Positions 13,601 through 23,807 of a DNA stretch of 64,000 bases are shown in pieces. The DNA lies in NCBI GenBank assembly GCA_011800805.1, contig MPNW01000419.1, forward strand, positions 28,324 through 92,323, written 5' to 3'. The translations under genes were made by a program, and so were the position numbers. Numbering within the stretch: the first letter of the stretch is position 1; every line of letters begins with the position of its first letter. The notes below the pieces were generated by a model. The model ran no database searches. It saw nothing but the letters and a program-made list of their open reading frames with translations, and had not been told where the DNA came from. Origin of the DNA: Hirudo medicinalis (taxonomy: Eukaryota; Annelida; Clitellata; Hirudinida; Hirudinidae).

Positions 13601-15552
13601 ACAAGCAAACAAAATATATGTACAATTTGAGACAAAAACAAAATTATATCGGCTCAAGGGTTAGTCCTAAGAGAATGACATCCTGCTATCTGGAGTGCAA
13701 CTCCATATTTGCAACTTAGTTATGAGTCTAAGGTAACTGAATGTTGACGGAGACTAAAATAAAGGACTGAAGTATTGTGAACTTGAATTAGTTTGTCACT
13801 GAAACAGCGCCGAGTCAATAGCGAGTGTTTTAAGCAGACGTTTGAAGACAAATAAATTTGGTTGTTGGGATGTGGTGATTGGAATCACAGGTTATATTTT
13901 TGGTCCTAAGCATGTGCTGGTACGAAGTAGTGTGTTGGACCTGACAGAGGAGGGTTTGTGTTTTGACGTGGACCGAAGTGCGTGTGCATGTGATGCTGAT
14001 GGATTCACAAAAAACTTTTTAAATAAACAAGGAAGCATGCAATGATCAAGTCTGTACATGAAGATGCCTACATGGTGATAGTTGATTTTGTGAAGTTTAA
14101 GAATTTTTATATTTTTGAAGAAAGGGTCAGTATGAGGATCGTGTGGTGAGTGCAGAGCAATACGTAGACATTTTTTTCTGGAGTTTAAGCAAGGGAAGCA
14201 AGTAAGATGAGTAATTAGAAGCCCAAACCAGATTACAATAATTCAAACATGGAGATGTGAATGAATAATATTATGTTATGGCTATTGTTATTGAAGTGAT
14301 GTAAGTTAGGTCATATTAGGTCATGTAACGACGAATACATGAAATGATTCCAATGTTTTTCGAGATCTTTTTAGTTAAATATTGATTATGAGGTTTGAAG
14401 GTAAGATATTGAAGGTAAGATATTGCTCTACAAGTATTCCTAGAAATCTTTTGCAATTGTCAACAATTGATGACTTCGTAATAACTTGATCAATTAATTA
14501 CATGGGAATAAATTGAGTAATTGATTAATTAATCAGTAATGCCGTGATTAATTAGTTGATTAGTAATAATTTAATTATTCAAAGCATAAATAATAAGCGT
14601 ACTTAATCACTTGTTTTGAGTAATTTATTATTCAGCAGCACGACATTTGATTGTGTGAATGAACTGACCCAAAGAGTAGAGTTCAATCTCTGCCAAGGTC
14701 ATGCCTTCGTGACCTATGACGATGTTCACCGATGAGACATGATAAGGTTGGCAAGTGATTTTGACTGGAAAGTCCAAAGATTCTTGTTTTCCGATGTAGA
14801 ATTCGCAGTCGAAGTTCTTGATGTCATTGCCTGTCACTTTGTACATAACCAGGCTCTCTGTAGATCAGAATTTTGACCACATCTTTTATTATTATTATTA
14901 CGACTTTAATTTGTTGTTGTTGTTAGTTATTATTACGACTTAATTTGTTGTTGTTGTTAGTTATTATTACGACTTTAATTTGTTGTTGTTGTTAGTTATT
15001 ATTACGACTTTAATTTGTTGTTGTTGTTAGTTATTATTNNNNNNNNNNNNNNNNNNNNNNNNNNNNNNNNNNNNNNNNNNNNNNNNNNNNNNNNNNNNNN
15101 NNNNNNNNNNNNNNNNNNNNNNNNNNNNNNNNNNNNNNNNNNNNNNNNNNNNNNNNNNNNNNNNNNNNNNNNNNNNNNNNNNNNNNNNNNNNNNNNNNNN
15201 NNNNNNNNNNNNNNNNNNNNNNNNNNNNNNNNNNNNNNNNNNNNNNNNNNNNNNNNNNNNNNNNNNNNNNNNNNNNNNNNNNNNNNNNNNNNNNNNNNNN
15301 NNNNNNNNNNNNNNNNNNNNNNNNNNNNNNNNNNNNNNNNNNNNNNNNNNNNNNNNNNNNNNNNNNNNNNNNNNNNNNNNNNNNNNNNNNNNNNNNNNNN
15401 NNNNNNNNNNNNNNNNNNNNNNNNNNNNNNNNNNNNNNNNNNNNNNNNNNNNNNNNNNNNNNNNNNNNNNNNNNNNNNNNNNNNNNNNNNNNNNNNNNNN
15501 NNNNNNNNNNNNNNNNNNNNNNNNNNNNNNNNNNNNNNNNNNNNNNNNNNNG

Positions 15553-15645
<93 letters not shown>

Positions 15646-17510
15646 TATTGTAGTTCCATAAAAATAAATTTCATTGTAGTTCCATGAAAAAAAATTTTTG
15701 AGAGCTTTTCGAAATTTTGAAGGTTAACGGATTATTAATGGCCGGGGAGGGGGCGGTAAATCTTACGACCTCCCGGGAGGCAAGTTGCTTCTGCCACTGG
15801 GAATGAGCACTGCATAAATGGTTAACAAGAAGTGCCTCTATGCTTATGGCGCTATATAAATGAAGTATATTTACATTTACACTTAAAGTCCAAATCTTCT
15901 TAGTTATGCAACGGACTTTAATCAAATAAATAAATAAATATAACATTTACACTTACATTCAATCATTCATTCATTCAACCAACCAACCAACCAATCAATA
16001 ATGTCAAATTACCGCCTTCAGCCTTTCCATAGATGAGGATGTAGTGGACGCTGCTGGGCATCCTCAGATAGACCGTTATGAAGACGCATTTCTTTTCCAT
16101 TTCCACCGTCGTTTCACGGTCTCCATCCGTCAGAAGGTACAAGGAATTCTCGAAAGAGCACCCGCCGGCGGTTAAGTTGAATGAAGTGAGCTTGCCTAGA
16201 ATTGCAGAGAATTTAATGACAACACCAAAGTAATGTGAATAATTGTAATATAATTTTATAATTCTTTTAATGAATGTCTGATATTTATTTTAATATAACT
16301 GCTCCGTGGAAGCCCAGTTGAAGTTAAAAACCAAATAGCCTTAGTTGAGCCATTGCTGGTTTGATTCTAGTGCTGAAATCAGCAAGTCGAATGTGTTAAT
16401 TAAAGTTAATTTATTAAAATGTCTTTAGTTAATAATCGATTAATTAGATAATAAACAATCAAATCTGACCAATTATTAACAAAGTATTATTAGACACTTG
16501 TTATTTCTTGTTGGTTGCCAGCAGACATCATCGAAGGTTATTTTAAATAAATGTAATAATGCTGTTTGTGTAACGTCCATAAAATGTCACATACTTCACA
16601 AAGCCTTAACATTTGATCAAAACAAGCTGTTGATGATGATGCTAATATCTATGACGATGGTGGTCTTTTGACCTCTAAGATCAATATGACCCCATACAAC
16701 AATTTCTAACCAACCCTGAGTGATCCCAAGTAAATGGAGTATTGTCAAGGCTCCAAGAAAGTGATTAATATTAATACTATTATTATTAATAAACTGCTTA
16801 ATATTCATGTTCGTCGTAAATTGACGATTATATGAGTGGATTGTTGTTAATGTTATGTCATTGTGCATAAATGTGTTTTCTTGTGTAGATTTTTTCAGCA
16901 AACATTTTGTAAACAGAATGACGTCATAAAAAAGAGATAAATAAACATTTTTTGTATTTACATTAATATATTTTAATATTAATTAATGATTTTATTATTA
17001 GCCACCGTCACTATTATTAGCAAGACTCGGTAACAAGTAAGCTGCCAACAAATGTCACTCTCTTTGGGTCATAAATGACATCTGACATGGCCGTGACATG
17101 TTTTAGGGACGACACCAAACCAATTATTAACCGCTATTTTGTTATTATTTGACATTACGATATCAATCAATTATTTCGAGTTCCGATATTAATCCATGAA
17201 AACCCTTATAGAATGGATATCCAACATCATTGGGATGAAGTGATTAGCTGATGAATGTGATTATTCGACCAACTGCTGTCATTTCTATTGGAACTTAATT
17301 ATCATCATCAACATTATCGTTGATATTGTTATCGTTATTGATCAGTACATTTTTCTTTGAATGTATAATCTTTATATTTAAACTAATTCGTCTTAATGTA
17401 ATCAGTAATTGTAAAAATAATTCCCCACGAATCCTCTCATTTGCTCTGTGTTCGCAGATCCAAAGAACCAGGCTGACCACGAAAGGAGACTCAAAGTCGT
17501 TCCGGCTCAA
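9572..17510 (-). CDS. Membrane protein: galactose-binding-like domain, two WSC domains, EGF-like module, TM segment
   Basis: Exons (minus), with phases that close except where noted: candidate first exon ending at 17429; 16013-16195; 14665-14857; 13397-13512; 12835-12925; 12011-12150; 11521-11662; 11229-11348; 10214-10330; 9572-9690. The first two firm exons read as a discoidin/F5-8-type galactose-binding fold (LLTDGDRETTVE, ending GMTLAEIELYSLG). Next come two Cys-rich WSC-like domains: YFGCFIKAEK...CIEEC with GGNCGCSDK, then CTNYFKEH...VNKCLRHC with SDSCYCTN, PCTGDRKTLCGG and FVTYY. An EGF-like exon follows (CSSCDYSSMECVKYNDVYKC), then KLSTILFIVLLGSTFLSFSI, one TM helix with a very short tail ending SVNY. 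This fits a type I surface receptor or carbohydrate-binding protein. The 13397/12925 junction is out by one base (GGG where GG would fit), probably a sequence slip. The signal peptide may lie in the weak first exon (FVVSLVLWICEHRA), which has no clear ATG. Confidence 0.75.
9818..9853 (+). repeat. SINE 3'-end fragment (hairpin repeat)
   Basis: GGCGCATCTGACGCGATGCA followed by AATGGCGC: same GCGCC/GGCGC hairpin core as at 4315 and 13228, again followed within 20 bp by an (ATT)n tract. Confidence 0.65.
10345..10680. repeat. (AAT)n then long (ATT)n microsatellites with one N
   Basis: About 48 bp of AAT, then about 210 bp of ATT interrupted by N at 10573 and by ATTGTTATTG variants. The N and the repeated flank (TTGTTATTATTG, ATGCAATT) suggest that the assembly joined two reads here. 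Confidence 0.9.
12440..12515 (+). repeat. SINE fragment
   Basis: GGAGCGCCCTCGGAGAGGGG followed by ACGCTGTATAAATGGT resembles the body of the SINE at 13178-13222 (AAGCGCCCTTGGGGAGGAGC, GCTATATAAATGG). It lacks the tRNA-like head. Confidence 0.6.
13092..13280 (+). mobile_element. tRNA-derived SINE, most complete copy
   Basis: The head (13092-13178, 87 nt) begins GTGCAGG and ends CCTGCAC, a perfect 7-bp acceptor-like stem. TTGGCCGAATGGG matches the pol III A-box and TTTTCGAAACC resembles a B-box. The length and GGCCGAATGG motif recall Leu/Ser-type (long variable arm) tRNAs. The body runs GCGCCCTTGGGGAGGAGCGC and TATATAAATGG, then the GCGCCTCTGACGC...GGCGC hairpin core and a CATAACATAAC tail. 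It lies in an intron of the WSC gene. Fragments of its 3' part recur at least eight times in the window on both strands. Autonomous pol III activity is unproven. Confidence 0.7.
13800..14262 (-). mobile_element. LINE reverse-transcriptase relic (3' end of ORF2)
   Basis: Read on the minus strand, this encodes the thumb/C-terminal region of a non-LTR retrotransposon polymerase: CLNYCNLVWASNYSSYLLPL, then CLRIALHSPHDPHTDPFFKN, GIFMYRLDHCMLPCLFKKFF and a typical ending LFVFKRLLKTLA before a stop. At least one A-run frameshift and one in-frame stop show it is dead. It sits in an intron of the WSC gene, same orientation. The pattern resembles CR1/L2-group LINEs, but I cannot place it more finely. 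Confidence 0.8.
14893..15038. repeat. 35-bp minisatellite, about four units, before the gap
   Basis: The unit CGACTTTAATTTGTTGTTGT followed by TGTTAGTTATTATTA starts at 14901, 14936, 14970 and 15005, then the sequence runs into N. The true array length is unknown. Confidence 0.9.
15039..15551. other. Assembly gap (N)
   Basis: 513 N between a 35-bp minisatellite and a (GTT)n tract at 15552-15645; the gap was evidently caused by repeats within an intron of the WSC gene. Confidence 1.
15740..15880 (+). repeat. SINE fragment, 5'-truncated
   Basis: ATAAATGGTTAACAAGAAGT followed by GCCTCTATGCTTATGGCGCT and ATATAAATGAAG is the same 3' body as at 13210-13264, without the tRNA-like head. Confidence 0.65.
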
Positions 17511-18248
17511 GCAACTACATTGCGCGTTTGGTTCAGCAAATTGATTGAAATCAACAAATGATATTTACTTTAACAAAACAAATCGAAAAAGTTCGAAAAG
17601 AAAGCAATAAAAACCGAAAAGAGTCTTTGATAATAAGGCCACAGCTGTTAAAGTTACAAGTTCACAAGTAACGAGGGGGAAGACCGTTCGAGCGCGGAAT
17701 CTGACAAGAGGAATTAATTAACGAAATAATTAATCGAGTAATTAAATCAATCAATCGATTAATTAATTTAAGCAAGCCATTTATGCTTAACTAATTGAAT
17801 TGATAAGTTAATTGATAAGTAATTATGTTTAATTAACTAATTTACTTAATACGTTATTATGTCATTAATCATTAGTCCTCCTCAACAGATCAAATAAGCA
17901 GGATTTAAAAGATTGTTCTGATGATATTTCAACTATTTAAAACTCGTGAAATGAAATAAGTCTTCTTATCAAAACAAATGAGAAATATCAGCAGACGATT
18001 TGTCAAACAACAATGTAGAAAGTCTTCTCGGGTTAGTAATCGGCACTTGCAATTTGACTTGCAATTTGTACAAAAAGTTCGAATAAGTACAAATTCTTGC
18101 GAAAAAGACTCCTTCTGTCGGCAAGCACGACTCAAAAACAAAGTATGAAATGCACAACCAACCAAAGTCTTAACGACCTTAAATCGATAATAATCAAATT
18201 AAAGATTTGAACTTGTTTTAATTAATTATCAACAAATTAACAATAATC

Positions 18249-19704
18249 TCAAATGCTTCCTTCTTTGTTTTCCCTGCTGAAAAGCGGGTTGTGCTGTCGA
18301 TAGGCCTTTGCCTCGTCGCACTTCGACTTGACCTTCTCGCGAAACATTTTCAAGCAGTTGAAACAGTTGTCGTTGATCTGATCGAAGTTCAATCAATTTA
18401 TCGGGTTGAAACGTAATAAAACCATATTCCATTATATAGTTGTAATATTAATAAATGTATTTACATAATTTAATACCATCTAAGATAGATCAATTTAATT
18501 GGACATGTAAATCACAATCTAGACTAAGCAAAACATGCAAAACACTGATCAGAAAAGCAGACCCCTACGACATCTGATTCCACTACCTTCCTTGACTTGC
18601 ATTCGGTGCAAAAGTTGCCGTAGCCCGATGCGAGCTCGCTGATGACACCGAACATTTTGGTGTCCCTTTCCCCATAAATCTTCCTTCCCTGTTCGACCGA
18701 GGCTTCGAGGTCGAGGACTCGCAGTTGGAGGATGCTGATGAGATTTTCGGGCTCGATGAGTTTATAGTTTGGATCTTTCTTCAGCTCTGTGAAGCTCTTT
18801 GATTTCACCTGAGGTATGTTGTTATTCACATCCAAGGATTAAGATGTTCAGCTATTGTTGTTGCACTGTATCGTGATTCAACATATCATTTTGTGACTTA
18901 AAAATGAGTAGTGTTGTAGATAGTGATTATAAATAATAAATGTAATCATAAGCAATAATTATATATTCTTAATTAAATGTAAATATGTTGACCTAAAGTA
19001 ATAATTCCCCTCACCTTGTCGATACACTTCCCTAGCAACTGGTGGAGGCCGTATTGCTGTGCCGTGACCAGCAACTCCATGTTGCCATCCTTTGTCAAGA
19101 GAAATTCTTCGCATTTCTTCTTGACCTCGTCAATCTGATACTCCTCAACGAGGGGAAGCAGCTGGTAGACATTTGAATCTGATATTTGGGTTGATGGTGG
19201 TGATTAAGCAAGTATATAATTAATTATAAGTAAGAATATAATTAATTAATTATAATTATATAAGTATCATATAAGTAAATGATTTTATTATTTAAATTAT
19301 GTAAGTGCAGAGCAGTAAAATTGTAATAATGATATTTGTAGTGTTGATCAATTCAATTTCTTAATCATTACTGATGCATAATGTGTCAATCTACAATTAA
19401 CATTAAGTTTTTTTTTTATTTGTTTTTTAATGAAAGCTCTAAATTTTGGTAGCATCCCACCATTAATTGCTTTGATTGGTGGGTACATGCAGTGTAGCAG
19501 TTCAACAAGTTCATCAACTTTCTTTCCAGGCAGTGGAATTGAAGATTCCTTGCTTTCTTTGAAGTTTCCTAGAAACATGGACCTGAAAACAGGAGACCAG
19601 ATAGCCAGAACTTCTTTATGTACGTACAACAGTTGGTCTTCCACCTCCAGTGTAACGCTGGACAATGGATCTGATATTGTGAAATCGACGAATTCCTGGT
19701 CCAT
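18249..19704 (-). CDS. BTB/POZ-domain protein, four exons
   Basis: Exons (minus): 19461-19704, 19015-19178, 18587-18808, 18249-18377. They give a 252-residue protein with every phase closing. The BTB fold reads SSVTLEVEDQLLYVHKEVLA, then WSPVFRSMFLGNFKES, IPLPGKKVDELVELL and PPIKAIN joined to DSNVYQLLPLVEEYQIDEVK. This wording is close to BTB proteins of the MATH-BTB/BATH type, although no MATH domain is present. A helical stretch (LISILQLRVLDLEASVEQ) and a small Cys-rich tail (FCTECKSRK, then NCFNCLKMF) follow. BTB proteins usually dimerise and often act as cullin-3 adaptors; that role is inferred. I start at the ATG at 19704. The first intron donor is ATG|GTGGGA. Confidence 0.85.
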
Positions 19705-20426
19705 TGTGATCAACTTGTAATCTGTTCATTAATATTGTAATTTGAAGCAAAGAACGACAGTTTTTTAATATAATTAATATTTAACCTTATTGAACCTGAA
19801 GGACTCTTAACCGATCAAACAAAGGACTCTAGATGCACCGTTCTTGATTGAGTTGAAATCGAAACAAAACGTCGTCTGCTTTTTATTATTAGAAAAACTG
19901 ACGATAAATTAAATTTAGCAATCCAAAAACATTGTTTGAACCGTGATAGTTTCTGAATAAAAAAGTTAGAGCCATATCAATCTATCGCCAGAAGCAGCTG
20001 ATGAATGTTTATAAACAAGCTATGTCCTTGACGTCTGCTACTCATATAACATCTGCAAGACAATTAAAGTCGCAATTTTATCACCATGACGCTTAGACAA
20101 TCTTTCGAATCACATACAATTAATATTTTATTTTGCTGTTTAAAAATACTTTTTTTTTTTCTCAAGGCATAGTTGTTCATTTGAGTTTTTAACTTAATTA
20201 ATTACAACATCAAAAATTAAACATATTTAAATTTAACTGTTATATATTAAATAATTTCTTTTATTTAAAACTTGTTGCCTACAGATTACAAATTGGTCTG
20301 ATTGATGTGAAGTAGTGATTATTTCTAGGTTAGCTTTTAAAATAATTGCTATGATTCATTTATGCGTTAAGTTGTCATGCCTTTTCGTTTGTGCTATTGA
20401 CTCTGAGGACTGCTCCGGTTTCAGCA

Positions 20427-23400
20427 ATGGCAAAGCGAATAACTCAGGAAACATTTAATAATGTTGTTTTAGAGAATATAAAAGATTTTGAAATGTTACC
20501 AGAGGAGGCTGTTGAAGATGCTACAAAGCAATTTGAGGCTCAGGTTTTATCGTGTTTTATCTAATAATTGTCATTTTGTTTTGTTTTTTTAGAGCAATTA
20601 CATTTTATTTAAATTTGCTAGTTTTGCTTTATTAATAATTAGGCGAAAATGATGGGAGACATAGCTGTCATTGTTCTTGCAAATTAGGAACCCCTTAAAA
20701 GTTATGTTGCGCCTTTAATTTGTAACCTCATCGCCAAAATATATCACCTCAAAAGCTAAACAATCTACCCACCCCCTGAAAAACTGCAGTATTTTAATTT
20801 TTTTAACCTCTGAGATGCTTTTTTGTTTATCATTTTCTCAAGCAGAATATGACAGTGCATTTCTCATTTGATGTAGCTTAACAAGAGACTTAAGATTAAA
20901 TATTTCATTGAAACTTTCATTGCTTTAAAATGAAACAAGATTTTTGTTTGATAACTGCAGGGAGTCAATTTGATGATGATTATCAAGGATCCAAAGATGT
21001 TTTCACAAGAGGGCCTGAATGAGGAGGCTTCTGCTAAAAATGAGCTTATGTCATCATTAAACAATATTGAGGCCATCCTCGGTGCAGGATGTGAAGCATC
21101 TAGCATAAATGAGAACAATTTGTTGCAGGAGTGCACAAAGCTTCAGAGTATCTGCAAACGAGGACTTGCAGAGAGGTGTTTGGCCACTATTGTAGGAGCC
21201 GACAATATTCTGATCGATTGCATAGCGAAGACACTGAATTGTAACATGGCTGACATAAAGAATCATAGTTTAAAACTGAACTTAGACAAATGTCATCTTC
21301 AAAGTCTAAATCATCTTCTTCAGACATATAGCTGCTACTTAGAGAGCCAACCAGATATAATGAATCGTGACATCGAGCACGCCTTCATGACTTTACTGAA
21401 AGATGCTGCAGAACATCTGAAGCATCGCAAAATCGACGCTCGAGTTGCAGAGAATCTTCTTGACATTTTTGGGAAGTTCTGCTTCATGCACGAGAACAAC
21501 AGGCAGTTGTTCATTCAAGGAGGACTCGCCAGGATTGTTGTCGAGTTGCTCGACTTTTCTGAAAAGTGAGAAGTACATTTTGAGAAGATTTTTGTACATT
21601 ATACTGGTTGTTAATGAATAGGTAAAAACATATTGAAACATGAAAATGAATGACATGAATAGATGTGATTTAATTTAGATCTATGGGGCCTCAACTCCTA
21701 AAGGATAAAAAGTTATAATGCAAACAATGGAGTAAAATTGTAATGCATTATTGAATCATTGAAAGTGAAATTTCAAATTTTAGAGAAGAAGGTTCTGACT
21801 TGATGAATCTTGTGGTCAAGGGATGTGCCCTCCTGAAGGCCCTTGTTGCCGACGACGACATAAGAGTCGCTTTCGGGCAATCCCACGAGCGATGTCAGAC
21901 CATCGTCAATCAATGCGACGCTTTGCCCGTACTTTTTTCCCTCCTCAAAAGTTTGCAACTTGAGTATTGGCTTTAATTTATTTACTTAACTTATTCAGGT
22001 TGGAAACATTGACAATAAAGTACTGGTTACTACTGCCAGTAATAACAATAATTGTTGCTGTTATCTTTTATTAGCTTTCCAAATTTTCATTCCTCTTTTA
22101 TTCAAGAATTCAAAGAAAAAACAGAAGCATCGAGCAGCATCTTGTCTGCCATTGGTCAGCTGGTCGTAAGGGACGAGTTTTGCGTGAAAGTCTCGGAGAT
22201 GGGCGGAGTCAGCGTCGTCATGGAGATAATAAAGCAGGCGCTGCAAGATGGCAAGAAATCCCCGGTTCTCAAAAGTTCAATCCAGGTTATTTGAAGATGA
22301 TTCGTATTAGTAGATAACCATTTATTCCCAAAAGGCTGTTTGGCAAATCATTTATATAGCACCGCTGGACAAGGGCACTTGTTCTAGTCAAAGCCAAGTT
22401 GCAAACAGGACACACTTCGACTGTTGCGTGCATGAACTCAACCTACTGTTTTTATCGCATAAGGCACTAAGATAATTTGCATGACAACTAAGAACTGACA
22501 GGTCAGATCTGACTTGGTTTACAATGATATATTTCTAAAGTCCAAGGTCTGCTTATCAATTCATAACTTGTAAAGTTTTCACTTGTTTAGCTGAGATGAG
22601 TCTAAAAAGTTATTGCTGTGATGTAATTGTTATTGTAACGTCTCTATGGCACACAATAACATTTAACTTAATGTTTGTACGTTTCAAGAAATGTCAACAT
22701 ATTTAAATGGAAATTCTCAATTCTTTCCAAACGCCTCTCAGCTGCTGAAGAACCTCTCGGGAAGTGACAAGATCAAAGTAGAAGTCATGTCGCAGACCCA
22801 AGGACCGGGGCTGCTCTGTGAAGCCCTGGAATGCCACATGTCGGATGCCTCCATGTGCGACGCGGTTTGTCTTCTCGTGGCATTTCTCGTCCTCCGCTAC
22901 CCTGGTCACGGGAAGACCTTCGTCGAAGAGAATTCAATCCATGACCTTTTGGCCAGAGTAATGGTGCTGCACGAGAAGTCGTCGAACGTGCAGGTCGTTG
23001 TTGTTATTATTGAGTGTTGGGCATTACCGTAAAGTAGTATGACTTAGTAGCGACCCAGTTCTGGCTAAAAGGATGTTTCATACTATTTTCTGCAGTGGCG
23101 TATTTGTATTTATGCGCATGTTTGTATGTCGACTGGTAGTTTTATGTCTCCTGTTTCATACCATGCTGTACCATGTTTCTGTGAACAAACTTGGCTGCAT
23201 TCTGAATTTCAAAGTGTTGTGATGAAATTCAAATTTTTTTTCACATTAATCTCTTAAATGACCATAATTACATCTGCTATTATCATTAATATTATTACAT
23301 TCATTGTTATTTTTTATTGCCCAAATTATACCGACATCTCTGACTTTCCCGTTGCAGAAGTCGTGCAGTATTGTCATCAGAAACATTGTCAGCAGGAGCC

Positions 23401-23573
23401 CTGACCTGAGGTCATCCTTTCTCGAAGCAGGGATGGAGAAACTGCTGAGGAAGGCTCTGGCAAAGCACCAGGATTCCTGCAGGGACGAGATCAGTTATGC
23501 CCTCAGAGATCTTAATTGTGAGGTTCAACTCAGGGAGCTATGGAAGGGCACGGGCAAGACCTTAGCCCAATGA
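20427..23573 (+). CDS. ARMC6: Armadillo repeat-containing protein 6
   Basis: Exons: 20427-20543, 20961-21565, 21784-21950, 22107-22285, 22742-22993, 23358-23573. Every phase closes, giving 511 residues (human ARMC6 is about 500). The N-terminus [20 protein letters not shown] and FEAQ|GVNL match the family, as do [56 protein letters not shown] and the end [19 protein letters not shown]. Armadillo repeats form an alpha-helical solenoid for protein binding; the cellular role of ARMC6 is poorly defined. The start ATG is in context AGCAATGG. A polyadenylation signal AATAAA lies at 23752. The gene ends tail to tail with MALT1, 235 bp between stop codons. Confidence 0.93.
22340..22398 (-). repeat. 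SINE fragment in ARMC6 intron 4
   Basis: On the minus strand CAAGTGCCCTTGTCCAGCGG followed by TGCTATATAAATG matches the SINE body at 13185-13220. Only the central part is preserved. Confidence 0.5.
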
Positions 23574-23807
23574 TTATGGTGATGTAGGGCAGCTATGGCA
23601 CTGGTTGATTGATTGGCTATGAGTTTTGTGTTTACGTTGTTGTATTGTTATCAACAAGTTGTCTGTAAAATTTTTTAGTTTCTATTTATGGTTTACAAGG
23701 ATTTTCATGGGAAACACAAGTGCAATGAGCAGCTAGAGCAGTCAAATTATGAATAAAGAATTAGTTTCAATATTTTCAAACGAATGTTTCCCGGGTTCGC
23801 CTGCGGG

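Noticed and set aside
13842..14045. 67-codon plus-strand frame
   Set aside because: It is the complement of a clear LINE polymerase relic read on the minus strand.
17320..17544. 74-codon plus-strand frame with a good-looking acceptor before ATCCAAAG
   Set aside because: The antisense frame continues in phase into the galactose-binding exons of the WSC gene, which is better supported; neither is certain.
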